This document shows positions 43,219-51,445 of a DNA stretch of 64,000 nt, in pieces. Within the stretch, counting starts at the first letter, position 1. Each line of letters starts with the position of its first letter. Below the pieces are notes generated by a model. The model ran no database searches. It saw only the letters and a program-made list of their open reading frames with translations, and had not been told where the DNA came from. This DNA comes from Streptomyces sp. SAI-127 (GTDB taxonomy: Bacteria; Actinomycetota; Actinomycetes; Streptomycetales; Streptomycetaceae): assembly GCF_029894425.1 (NCBI RefSeq), contig NZ_JARXYJ010000001.1, positions 7,522,501 through 7,586,500 of the forward strand, in the 5' to 3' direction. The translations under genes and the position numbers were made by a program.

Positions 43219-43497
43219 ATGATCGTACGGATCATGGGGGAGGGGCAGGTGAGGCTGGCCGAGAGCCACCTCGCCGACCTGAACAAGCTGGACGACGAGC
43301 TGCTGGCCGAGATGGAGAACGGCGACGGCCCAGGTTTCCGCCGCACCCTCCAGGCCCTCCTCACCAGGGTCCGCGAACTGGGCGAGCCCCTCCCGGACGA
43401 CTCCCTGGAACCCTCCGAACTGATCCTCCCGTCCCCGGACGCCACCCTGGAGGAGGTCCGGGACCTGCTCAGCGACGACGGCCTCATCCCGGGGTGA
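43219..43497 (+). CDS. pspAA: PspA-associated protein PspAA
   Basis: The 92-residue protein (MIVRIMGEGQVRLAESHLADLNKLDDELLAEMENGD) is the PspAA domain protein, named for its linkage to PspA; it is thought to bind PspA. ATG 43219 has GAGGAGGGC just upstream. It lies 22 bases after pspA on the same strand, so cotranscription is very likely. Charged and acidic, soluble, with no membrane segment. The next gene, a histidine kinase, is 115 bases further. Confidence 0.9.
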   Translation: MIVRIMGEGQVRLAESHLADLNKLDDELLAEMENGDGPGFRRTLQALLTRVRELGEPLPDDSLEPSELILPSPDATLEEVRDLLSDDGLIPG

Positions 43498-43612
43498 CCG
43501 GGCGGACGGTGCGCTCCCGGGGACGACGGTCACCGCGTCTCCGGCCCGGCCACCCGGGACGTACAGGCAGCCTCCGTTCCGCCTCCGCGGGGGCACCCGT
43601 ACCGTTGCGGAC

Positions 43613-44833
43613 GTGAGCACTCTCCAGCGCGCCAGACAGCAGTTCAAGGCGCATCCCCTGGCCCTGGACGCCGTCCTCGCGGCGGGCGTCCTCGGCTGCA
43701 TGATGGCGGGCTCCTTCGTGGCGCCCCATGAGAAGGACGCCGTCAGCTGGAGCCTGCGCACCCCGGAGTTCCTCAGCCTGGTGCTCATGGTCCTCGCGGC
43801 TCTGGCCCTGGTGTTCCGCCGCCGTGCCCCCCTCACGGTCCTGGCCCTCACCGGCACCGCCTCCATCATCGAGTGCGTCACCGGCGATCCACGGGCCCCC
43901 GTCGCCATGGCCGCCGTCATCGCCCTCTACACGGTCGCCTCCGCCACCGACCGCCCCACCACCTTGCGGGCCGGCCTGCTCACCATGACCGTGCTCACCG
44001 CCGCCGCGATGCTCGCAGGCCCGCTGCCCTGGTACGCCCAGGAGAACCTCGGCATCTTCGCCTGGACCGGTATCGGTGCCACCGCGGGCGACGCCGTCCG
44101 CAGCCGCCGCGCCTTCGTCCAGGCCATAAGAGAGCGCGCGGAGAAGGCCGAACGCACCCGCGAGGAGGAGGCCCGCCGCCGCGTCGCCGAAGAGCGCCTG
44201 CGGATCGCCCGCGACCTGCACGACGTCGTCGCCCACCACATCGCCCTGGTCAACGTCCAGGCCGGAGTCGCCGCGCACGTCATGGACAAGCGCCCCGACC
44301 AGGCCAAGGAAGCCCTTGCCCACGTCCGCGAGGCCAGCCGCTCCGCGCTCAACGAACTCCGCGCCACCGTCGGCCTGCTGAGACAGTCCGGCGACCCCGA
44401 GGCCCCCACCGAACCCGCCCCCGGACTCGCCCGCCTCGACGAACTCGTCGGCACTTTCCGCAGCGCGGGCCTCCATGTCGAGGTCGCCCGCGCCGACCAC
44501 GGCACCACCCTCCCCGCCGCCGTCGACCTGGCCGCCTACCGGGTCATCCAGGAAGCCCTCACCAACGTCCAGAAGCACGCCGGCACGGAGGCCAAGGCCG
44601 AGGTCAGCGTCGTACGCGTCGGCCCCAACCTGGAGATCACCGTCCTCGACAACGGCGCCGGCGAGGACGACGACCCCGACAGCGGCGGCGGTCACGGCCT
44701 GCTCGGCATGCGCGAGCGGGTCACCGCCCTGCGCGGCACCCTCACCACCGGTCCCCGCTACGGCGGCGGTTTCCGCGTCCATGCGATCCTGCCGGTCAAG
44801 ACCCGCACCCCGGCCGCGGGCGGCGCCGTATGA
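43613..44833 (+). CDS. Sensor histidine kinase (NarL/DesK-type, HisKA_3)
   Basis: The 406-residue protein has about five membrane segments (residues 15-155), then a long helix and a HisKA_3 domain with phosphoacceptor His203 in RDLHDVVAHHIALVNVQAG, and an HATPase domain (NVQKHAGTEAKAE, VLDNGAGEDD, GHGLLGMRERV). The signal sensed through the short loops is unknown. GTG 43613 is preceded only by a weak site. The stop overlaps ATGA text and the response regulator starts 28 bases later. Membrane sensor next to pspA-pspAA suggests envelope-stress sensing, which is inference. Confidence 0.9.
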   Translation: MSTLQRARQQFKAHPLALDAVLAAGVLGCMMAGSFVAPHEKDAVSWSLRTPEFLSLVLMVLAALALVFRRRAPLTVLALTGTASIIECVTGDPRAPVAMAAVIALYTVASATDRPTTLRAGLLTMTVLTAAAMLAGPLPWYAQENLGIFAWTGIGATAGDAVRSRRAFVQAIRERAEKAERTREEEARRRVAEERLRIARDLHDVVAHHIALVNVQAGVAAHVMDKRPDQAKEALAHVREASRSALNELRATVGLLRQSGDPEAPTEPAPGLARLDELVGTFRSAGLHVEVARADHGTTLPAAVDLAAYRVIQEALTNVQKHAGTEAKAEVSVVRVGPNLEITVLDNGAGEDDDPDSGGGHGLLGMRERVTALRGTLTTGPRYGGGFRVHAILPVKTRTPAAGGAV

Positions 44834-44861
44834 CCACCACCCCTGCCACGGGAGAGCCCGT

Positions 44862-45539
44862 ATGACGATCCGTGTCCTGCTCGCCGACGACCAGGCACTG
44901 CTGCGCAGCGCGTTCCGTGTGCTCGTCGACTCGGAGCCGGACATGGAGGTGGTCGGCGAGGCGTCCGACGGTGCCGAGGCGGTCCGGCTGACCAGACAGG
45001 AGCGCGCCGACGTCGTCCTCATGGACATCCGGATGCCCGGCACGGACGGCCTCGCGGCCACCCGCATGATCAGCGAGGACCCCACCCTCGCCCACGTCCG
45101 CGTGGTCATCCTGACCACCTTCGAGGTCGACGACTACGTCGTGCAGTCCCTGCGGGCCGGTGCCTCCGGCTTCCTCGGCAAGGGCAGCGAACCCGAGGAA
45201 CTCCTCAGCGCCATCCGGGTCGCGGCCGGCGGCGAGGCCCTGCTCTCCCCGGCCGCCACCAAGGGGCTGATCGCCCGCTTCCTCGCCCAGGGCGACGCCG
45301 ACGGCAACGACCCGGTGCGCTCCGAACGCCTCGCCGCCCTCACCGTCCGCGAGCGCGAGGTCCTCGTCCAGGTCGCCGGTGGTCACTCCAACGACGAGAT
45401 AGCCGAGCGCCTCGAGGTCAGCCCGCTCACCGTCAAGACCCACGTCAACCGGGCCATGGCCAAGCTGGGCGCCCGGGACCGGGCCCAGCTCGTGGTGATC
45501 GCGTACGAGTCGGGGCTGGTACGGCCGAGGGTGGAATGA
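44862..45539 (+). CDS. Response regulator, LuxR/NarL type
   Basis: The 225-residue regulator has a receiver domain with Asp55 in VVLMDIRMPG, and a C-terminal LuxR helix-turn-helix (LTVREREVLVQVAGGHSNDEIAERLEVSPLTVKTH). It is the partner of the kinase immediately upstream. ATG 44862 has GGGAGA six bases upstream. After phosphorylation it probably dimerises and binds DNA. Its targets might include pspA, but no operator is proved. Confidence 0.93.
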   Translation: MTIRVLLADDQALLRSAFRVLVDSEPDMEVVGEASDGAEAVRLTRQERADVVLMDIRMPGTDGLAATRMISEDPTLAHVRVVILTTFEVDDYVVQSLRAGASGFLGKGSEPEELLSAIRVAAGGEALLSPAATKGLIARFLAQGDADGNDPVRSERLAALTVREREVLVQVAGGHSNDEIAERLEVSPLTVKTHVNRAMAKLGARDRAQLVVIAYESGLVRPRVE

Positions 45540-45653
45540 CCCGACGAGGTCCGCGAAAAGAATTCTCGTGGTGATGTCGAGAACCCGTGCCCCGCTCCGT
45601 CCCCGTGGTGAGAGCGATCAGAATGGGTCGCATCAGGACCGAGGAGAGACACC

Positions 45654-46076
45654 ATGGCCAAGTACCTGCTGCTGAAGCACTACCGTGGCGCTCCGGCTCC
45701 GGCCAACGACGTGCCCATGGAGCAGTGGACGCCCGAGGAGATCTCGGCGCACGTGCAGTACATGCGGGACTTCGCGGACCGGCTGGTGAAGACCGGGGAG
45801 TACGTCGACGGGCAGGCGCTCGCTCCCGAGGGGACGTGGGTGCGGTACGACGGCGAGGGGCGCCCGCCCGTCACCGACGGGCCGTTCGCCGAGACCAAGG
45901 ACCTCATCGCCGGCTGGATGGTGATCGACGTCGACAGCTACGAGCGGGCCGTCGAGCTGGCCGGTGAGCTGTCGGCCGCCCCCGGTGCCGGCGGAAAGCC
46001 GATCCACGAGTGGCTGGAGCTCCGCCCGTTCTACGCGGCGTTGCCCACCGACCCGGAGTGCCACCCCGGTGGATGA
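45654..46076 (+). CDS. YCII-domain (DGPF) protein, 140 aa
   Basis: The protein carries the YCII/DGPF domain: MAKYLLLKHYRGAPAP at the start, EYVDGQALAPEGT and PVTDGPFAETKDLIAGWMVID in the middle. Such proteins are small barrel-fold proteins of unknown activity that are almost always encoded beside ECF sigma factors of the ECF42 type. ATG 45654 lies behind GGAGAG. The next gene begins eight bases before its stop, so the two are translationally coupled. Confidence 0.9.
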   Translation: MAKYLLLKHYRGAPAPANDVPMEQWTPEEISAHVQYMRDFADRLVKTGEYVDGQALAPEGTWVRYDGEGRPPVTDGPFAETKDLIAGWMVIDVDSYERAVELAGELSAAPGAGGKPIHEWLELRPFYAALPTDPECHPGG

Positions 46077-47214
46077 GGCGCTCCTCAGAAGACTCACGCC
46101 GAGCGTGCTCACCGTCCTCGTCCGCCGGGGAGCCGACTTCGCGGCGGCCGAGGACGCCGTCCAGGACGCGCTCGTCGAGGCCGTCCGGGTCTGGCCGGCG
46201 GACCCGCCACGGGACGCGAAGGGCTGGCTGGTCACCGTGGCCTGGCGCAAGTTCCTCGACGCGACCCGCTCGGACACCGCGCGCCGCCGACGTGAGGACC
46301 GTATCGAGGAGGAACCGGCGCCCGGACCCACGCCCGCCGTGGACGACACGCTCCAGCTGTACTTCCTGTGCGCCCACCCCTCGCTCACCCCGTCCTCCGC
46401 CGTCGCGCTCACCCTGCGCGCCGTCGGCGGACTCACCACCCGCCAGATCGCCCAGGCCTACCTCGTGCCCGAGGCGACCATGGCGCAGCGCATCAGCCGG
46501 GCCAAGCGCACGGTCTCCGACGTCCGCTTCGACCAGCCCGGCGACGTCGCCACCGTGCTGCGCGTCCTCTACCTGGTCTTCAACGAGGGCTACTCCGGCG
46601 ACGTCGACCTCGCCGCCGAGGCCATCCGGCTCACCCGGCAGCTCGCCGCCGCCATCGACCACCCCGAGGTCGCGGGGCTGCTCGCCCTCATGCTGCTCCA
46701 CCACGCCCGCCGCGCCTCCCGCACCGCCCCCGACGGCAGTCTGGTGCCGCTCGCCGCGCAGGACCGCACCCTCTGGGACACCGCGGCGATCGCCGAGGGC
46801 GTCCGGATCCTGCAGACCGCTCTCGCCCGCGACCGGCTGGGCGAGTTCCAGGCCCAGGCCGCGATCGCCGCCCTGCACGCCGACGCACCCACCGCCGAGG
46901 AGACCGACTGGGTGCAGATCGTCGAGTGGTACGACGAACTCGCCCGCCTCACCGACAGCCCCGTCGTCCGCCTCAACCGGGCGGTCGCCGTGGGCGAGGC
47001 GGACGGCCCCCGCGCGGGCCTGGCCGCCCTGGCCGCGATCGAGGACTCGCTGCCCCGCCGCACCGCGGCCGCGGCCTATCTCCACGAACGCGCCGGCGAC
47101 CTGACGACCGCGGCCCGCCTGTACGCCGAGGCCGCCCACAAGGCCCCCAACCTCGCCGAACGCGACTACCTGACCCGCCAGGCGGCCCGGCTCAACTCCC
47201 GTACGCCACACTGA
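46069..47214 (+). CDS. ECF42-type RNA polymerase sigma factor with C-terminal TPR-like extension
   Basis: The 381-residue protein has sigma region 2 (DFAAAEDAVQDALVEAVRVWP) and region 4 (LTTRQIAQAYLVPEATMAQRISRAKR), then a C-terminal helical extension of about 180 residues (DUF6596-like) with TPR-like helices ending LAERDYLTRQAARLNSRTPH. It should direct RNA polymerase to a small regulon, including its own operon. GTG 46069 overlaps the YCII gene stop by eight bases. No anti-sigma gene is visible, which is usual for ECF42. A target promoter motif could not be picked out. Confidence 0.88.
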   Translation: MDEALLRRLTPSVLTVLVRRGADFAAAEDAVQDALVEAVRVWPADPPRDAKGWLVTVAWRKFLDATRSDTARRRREDRIEEEPAPGPTPAVDDTLQLYFLCAHPSLTPSSAVALTLRAVGGLTTRQIAQAYLVPEATMAQRISRAKRTVSDVRFDQPGDVATVLRVLYLVFNEGYSGDVDLAAEAIRLTRQLAAAIDHPEVAGLLALMLLHHARRASRTAPDGSLVPLAAQDRTLWDTAAIAEGVRILQTALARDRLGEFQAQAAIAALHADAPTAEETDWVQIVEWYDELARLTDSPVVRLNRAVAVGEADGPRAGLAALAAIEDSLPRRTAAAAYLHERAGDLTTAARLYAEAAHKAPNLAERDYLTRQAARLNSRTPH

Positions 47215-47306
47215 CGGTGCGGCCGGGACCTTCGTGAGGCTGGGCCGGGCACCCCGTTACCTATGCTGGGTGCTCGCAGTGCCGCACGGGGGAAGGGGAC
47301 GCGGGC

Positions 47307-49535
47307 GTGCCGTTGAACAAGGACGACCCGAAATCGGTCGGCGGGTACAAGCTGGTCGACCGGCTCGGGTCCGGGGGAATGGGCATCGTCTACCGGGGAA
47401 GATCCCGCTCCGGGCGCGAGGTCGCGGTGAAGGTCGTGCACGCCCAGTACGCCGAGGACCCCGTCTTCCGCACCCGCTTCCGCCAGGAGATAGAGGCCGT
47501 GCGCAAGGTGAGCGGCGCCTTCACCGCACCGGTGGTGGACGCCGATCTGGAGGCGGCGCGGCCGTGGATGGCGACCCAGTACGTCCCCGGCCGCTCGCTC
47601 GCCGACCGGATCTCCGAGCTCGGCCCACTGCGGGAGACCGAACTGCGGCGCCTGGCGCTGGGGTTGGTGGAGGCCCTGCGGGACATCCACCGTGCCGGTG
47701 TCGTGCACCGCGACCTCAAGCCCGGCAACGTCCTGATGGCAGACGACGGCCCCCGCGTCATCGACTTCGGCATCTCCCGGGCGGCGGAGAACAACCCCCT
47801 GACCGAGACCGGCCAGATGATCGGCACCCCGCCCTTCATGTCCCCGGAGCAGCTCACCGACGCCCGCACGGTCGGCCCGGCCTCCGACGTCTTCGCGCTC
47901 GGCGCGCTGCTGGTGTACACCCTCACGGGCCGGGGGCCGTTCGACGCGGACAGCCCCTACCTCACGGCGTACCAGGTGGTCCACGACCAACCGGTCCTGG
48001 ACGGCGTACGACCGCAGCTGCGGGCGGTCCTTCAGAGCTGTCTGGCCAAGAAGGCCGCGGACCGGCCCGGACTGGACGCCGTGGCCCGGGAGTTCGCGAG
48101 GGTGCTGCCCGAGGAGGCGATGGACGGCCCGCAGACGGTGACCCTGAGCGGGGACCTGCCGGACCTTTCCGACACCGGGACCCCGAGCCCGGGGTCTGCC
48201 ACGTTGCCGGGCCGCCGAGGTCGGCTGCGCCCGCTGTGGGCGGCGACCGCCACGATCGGCGTGGTGGCTCTCGGGCTGACGGCGTATCTGCTGACCGGAC
48301 CGGGACGGACGGGCGGCGACAGCGCGGGCGGCGGCACGGCCGGTGCGCAGGCCGCCGTCTCCCGCTGGACGGCGTTGCCCAGTGGTTGGCAGCCCTGGCA
48401 GACGACGGTGTACGCGGATGCCGAGCGGGGCCTGACGAAGGGGATCACCCTCCTGGAGGGAGGGATGGACAGCGGCCCGGAGTGCCAGATGTACGAGGGT
48501 TCCGTCTACTGCGCGGGCGACGCGGTTCTGCCTGTGCGCCTTGACGGAGTCACCGGACGGGCCGACTGGCGCGCCGACGGGGTGCCGTCCGTCGTGAGGA
48601 AGAGGTCGCACGTCTTCTCGCTCCTCGGGGTCGCGGACGACGTGATGCTGGTCGAGCAGCACTACCAACCCGAGGGCGGGAATCTCGTGATCTCGGTCAT
48701 TGCCCTCGACACCGGGACGGGGGAACGGCTGTGGCGCCGCACGGTGGACTCCGCGTCGAGCCACCCGTACCTCTCGGGCGACCTCCTGCTCGTCCCGGAC
48801 ATCGAGCGCGGATCGGTGACCGCACGTTCGGCGCGCACCGGCGCCGAGCGCTGGAAGGCGCCGCTTCCGGCGGGGATGCAGTGCGACCCGGCGCGCTCGA
48901 ACGAGGGCCTCTACCTGGAGTGCGTACCCGCCATGACGGCCAGCAAGGAGAGGCTGGTCATGGGTTTCGACCGCTCCGACGGCTCGGTGCGGCGTCTGAC
49001 GGTGCCCAATCAAGCGACCCTCGTCGGCACCTACGACGGCCGCCTGCTCTACCTCGAGGAAGGGCACCTGGCCTCCGAGGGCAAGGGACCCTTCTCCCGG
49101 ATCCGGCTGGTGAACCCGGACACCGGTGCCGCCACGACGACGGAGCTGGCGAAGGAGTTCGAGGGCACGGTGACGACGGCGGACGGCGTGCTGTGGTTCG
49201 TCGGCACCTCCGGACAGGTGACCGCCGTGTCGGTCCGCACCGGCAGGCAGCTGTGGCAGACCCGGACCAGCCTGCAACAGCCGAGCGGTGTCACCGCCGC
49301 CCCGCGCCCCGGCGTGGTCTATCTGTCCAGCGCCGGCGGCCGGGTCGCGGCCCTGGACGCCAAGAAGGGCACGCTGCTGTGGGAAACCCTGCCGCGTGCC
49401 CAGTGGGTGAACGACCTGAACGAGCGGCTGCCCAGGGTGCTGCTCCACAAGGGCGCCCTGGTCGTCACCACCCCGTCCGGCGATGTCTTCACCCTCGACC
49501 CCGCCCACCCCGAGCGGACCTCCGCATCGGGGTGA
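47307..49535 (+). CDS. Receptor-like Ser/Thr protein kinase with C-terminal beta-propeller
   Basis: The 742-residue protein has an N-terminal kinase domain with all expected elements: glycine loop GSGGMGIVY (21-29), Lys42, catalytic HRDLKPGN (His134, Asp136), and DFGIS. A membrane segment lies at about 310-331 (LWAATATIGVVALGLTAYLLTG). The outside part (about 350-742) has repeated Trp-containing PQQ-propeller-like blades (LDTGTGERLWRRTV, ARTGAERWKAPLP, VRTGRQLWQTRT, LDAKKGTLLWETL). It probably senses an extracellular signal through the propeller. GTG 47307 follows GGAAGGGGAC. It ends 18 bases from nadA. Confidence 0.92.
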   Translation: MPLNKDDPKSVGGYKLVDRLGSGGMGIVYRGRSRSGREVAVKVVHAQYAEDPVFRTRFRQEIEAVRKVSGAFTAPVVDADLEAARPWMATQYVPGRSLADRISELGPLRETELRRLALGLVEALRDIHRAGVVHRDLKPGNVLMADDGPRVIDFGISRAAENNPLTETGQMIGTPPFMSPEQLTDARTVGPASDVFALGALLVYTLTGRGPFDADSPYLTAYQVVHDQPVLDGVRPQLRAVLQSCLAKKAADRPGLDAVAREFARVLPEEAMDGPQTVTLSGDLPDLSDTGTPSPGSATLPGRRGRLRPLWAATATIGVVALGLTAYLLTGPGRTGGDSAGGGTAGAQAAVSRWTALPSGWQPWQTTVYADAERGLTKGITLLEGGMDSGPECQMYEGSVYCAGDAVLPVRLDGVTGRADWRADGVPSVVRKRSHVFSLLGVADDVMLVEQHYQPEGGNLVISVIALDTGTGERLWRRTVDSASSHPYLSGDLLLVPDIERGSVTARSARTGAERWKAPLPAGMQCDPARSNEGLYLECVPAMTASKERLVMGFDRSDGSVRRLTVPNQATLVGTYDGRLLYLEEGHLASEGKGPFSRIRLVNPDTGAATTTELAKEFEGTVTTADGVLWFVGTSGQVTAVSVRTGRQLWQTRTSLQQPSGVTAAPRPGVVYLSSAGGRVAALDAKKGTLLWETLPRAQWVNDLNERLPRVLLHKGALVVTTPSGDVFTLDPAHPERTSASG

Positions 49536-49553
49536 GCGCGTCTCACGACGGTT

Positions 49554-50738
49554 CTACGGCAGCGCCAGCATCCGCTCCAGCGCCAGCTTCGCGAACGCCT
49601 CCGTCTCCTTGTCGACCTCGATCCGGTTGACGAGCTTGCCCTCGGCCAGCGACTCCAGGGTCCAGACCAGGTGGGGCAGGTCGATGCGGTTCATGGTCGA
49701 GCAGAAGCAGACCGTCTTGTCGAGGAAGACGATCTCCTTGCCCTCGGGGGCGAAACGGTTCGCGAGCCGGCGTACGAGATTGAGCTCCGTGCCGATGGCC
49801 CACTTCGAGCCGGCCGGGGCCGCCTCCAGCGCCTTGATGATGTACTCGGTAGAGCCGACGTAGTCCGCAGCGGCCACGACCTCGTGCTTGCACTCGGGGT
49901 GCACGAGGACGTTCACACCGGGGATCCGGGCGCGGACGTCCTCCACCGACTCCAGCGAGAAGCGGCCGTGCACCGAGCAGTGGCCGCGCCACAGGATCAT
50001 CTTCGCGTCGCGCAGCTGCTCGGCGGTCAGGCCGCCGTTCGGCTTGTGCGGGTTGTAGAGGACGCAGTCCTCCAGCGTCATCCCCATGTCCCGCACGGCG
50101 GTGTTGCGGCCGAGATGCTGGTCGGGGAGGAACAGCACCTTCTCGCCCTGCTCGAAGGCCCACTCGAGAGCCTTCTTGGCGTTGGACGACGTGCAGATGG
50201 TGCCGCCGTGCTTGCCCGTGAACGCCTTGATGTCCGCCGAGGAGTTCATGTACGACACCGGCACGACCTGCTCGGCTATGCCGGCCTCGGTGAGCACGTC
50301 CCAGCACTCGGCGACCTGCTCGGCCGTCGCCATGTCGGCCATGGAGCAGCCGGCGGCGAGGTCGGGGAGGACCACCTTCTGGTCGTCGGACGTGAGGATG
50401 TCCGCCGACTCGGCCATGAAGTGCACACCGCAGAACACGATGTACTCGGCCTCCGGGCGCGCGGCCGCGTCCCGGGCCAGCTTGAAGGAGTCGCCCGTGA
50501 CGTCGGCGAACTGGATGACCTCGTCACGCTGGTAGTGGTGGCCGAGGACGAACACCTTGTCGCCGAGCTTCTCCTTGGCCGCGCGGGCGCGCTCGACCAG
50601 GTCGGGGTCGGAGGGCGAGGGCAGGTCGCCGGGACACTCGACGCCCCGCTCGCTCCTCGGGTCGGCCTCGCGGCCGAGCAGCAACAGGGCGAGCGGAGTC
50701 GGCTGTACGTCGAGCTCCGTGGTCTGGGCGGTGGTCAC
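49554..50738 (-). CDS. nadA: Quinolinate synthase
   Basis: NadA condenses iminoaspartate and dihydroxyacetone phosphate to quinolinate for NAD synthesis, using one [4Fe-4S] cluster. The 394-residue protein has the three conserved cysteine regions FCGVHFM, VLVHPECKHEV and TVCFCSTMNRI, plus LGHHYQRDEVIQ, LAAGCSMADMA and CVPHKPNGG-type text. I start at GTG 50738 (VTTAQTTELDVQP), eight bases after AAGGG; GTG 50747 would add three residues. It is divergent from the Fe-S carrier gene at 51008, with a 269-base intergenic region that has a strong inverted repeat. nadB and nadC are not in the window. Confidence 0.95.
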   Translation of the reverse strand: MTTAQTTELDVQPTPLALLLLGREADPRSERGVECPGDLPSPSDPDLVERARAAKEKLGDKVFVLGHHYQRDEVIQFADVTGDSFKLARDAAARPEAEYIVFCGVHFMAESADILTSDDQKVVLPDLAAGCSMADMATAEQVAECWDVLTEAGIAEQVVPVSYMNSSADIKAFTGKHGGTICTSSNAKKALEWAFEQGEKVLFLPDQHLGRNTAVRDMGMTLEDCVLYNPHKPNGGLTAEQLRDAKMILWRGHCSVHGRFSLESVEDVRARIPGVNVLVHPECKHEVVAAADYVGSTEYIIKALEAAPAGSKWAIGTELNLVRRLANRFAPEGKEIVFLDKTVCFCSTMNRIDLPHLVWTLESLAEGKLVNRIEVDKETEAFAKLALERMLALP

Positions 50739-50791
50739 GACACGCACCCTTTCTACTTTTCGTCGAACTGACGTTATCTATCATAACCCGG

Positions 50792-50835
50792 TTCACGTCA
50801 CTTTGACGATGGCTATAGCGTCGATGTGACGTGAA
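50792..50835 (-). promoter_or_regulatory. Inverted repeat in the nadA-erpA intergenic region
   Basis: TTCACGTCAC (50792-50801) and GTGACGTGAA (50826-50835) are a perfect 10-bp inverted repeat, 24 bases apart, 54 to 97 bases upstream of nadA. The spacer contains GCTATAGC, another palindrome. On the minus strand a -10-like TATGAT follows the near arm. The arrangement suggests an operator for a dimeric regulator, or a pair of half-sites, controlling nadA and possibly the divergent gene. Confidence 0.55.
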
Positions 50836-51007
50836 TCCCGGTCCTCCCGGGGCGGGGTGGTCCTCGGGTCGCTGTTCGCTTCGTCGCGGGTGTGCGAGCA
50901 TGAAGAGGACAGGCGAAAAGACAAGTTGCTCGGCCCGGAATGAATCCGCGGCCCCGGCGGTTGCAATCGTCGGCAAGCAGTCTCCGTACAACCCGGGAGA
51001 GATGTAG

Positions 51008-51364
51008 ATGTCCGTATCGGACGAGACCGGCACCGTCACCGACGGCATCATCCTGTCCGACGCCGCCGCGGCGAAGGTCAAGGCCCTGCTCGACCAGGAA
51101 GGCCGTGAGGACCTGGCCCTGCGCGTCGCCGTTCAGCCCGGCGGCTGCTCCGGCCTGCGTTACCAGCTCTTCTTCGACGAGCGTTCCCTCGACGGGGACG
51201 TCGTCAAGGACTTCGGTGGCGTCAAGGTCGTCACCGACCGCATGAGCGCCCCGTACCTCGGTGGCGCGTCCATCGACTTCGTGGACACCATCGAGAAGCA
51301 GGGCTTCACGATCGACAACCCGAACGCGACCGGCTCCTGCGCCTGCGGCGACTCCTTCAGCTAG
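51008..51364 (+). CDS. erpA: Iron-sulfur cluster insertion/carrier protein (ErpA/IscA-type, HesB)
   Basis: The 118-residue A-type carrier has the three conserved cysteines Cys47 (GGCSGLRY), Cys111 and Cys113 (GSCACGDSF). It delivers assembled [Fe-S] clusters to apo-enzymes. ATG 51008 follows GGGAGAG. It is divergent from nadA, whose product is a [4Fe-4S] enzyme, and the two therefore look functionally linked. The cysteine desulfurase fused to TusA lies 3.6 kb downstream. A strong terminator follows. Confidence 0.93.
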   Translation: MSVSDETGTVTDGIILSDAAAAKVKALLDQEGREDLALRVAVQPGGCSGLRYQLFFDERSLDGDVVKDFGGVKVVTDRMSAPYLGGASIDFVDTIEKQGFTIDNPNATGSCACGDSFS

Positions 51365-51394
51365 GCGTCGAGTTCGACCACAGCTCGAGCGACA

Positions 51395-51431
51395 GAAGGC
51401 GGCGGCCCCCTCCGACGGGGCCGCCGCCTTC
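51395..51431. terminator. Terminator between erpA and the convergent membrane-protein gene
   Basis: A perfect 15-bp inverted repeat (51395-51409 and 51417-51431) with a seven-base loop, between convergent stop codons. Confidence 0.85.
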
Positions 51432-51445
51432 GCGTGTCTCCAGGG

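Noticed and set aside
44830..44865. An 11-residue frame (MTTTPATGEPV) between kinase and response regulator
   Set aside because: It is in a different phase from the regulator, very short, and has no evidence of its own ribosome site; it may only help coupling.
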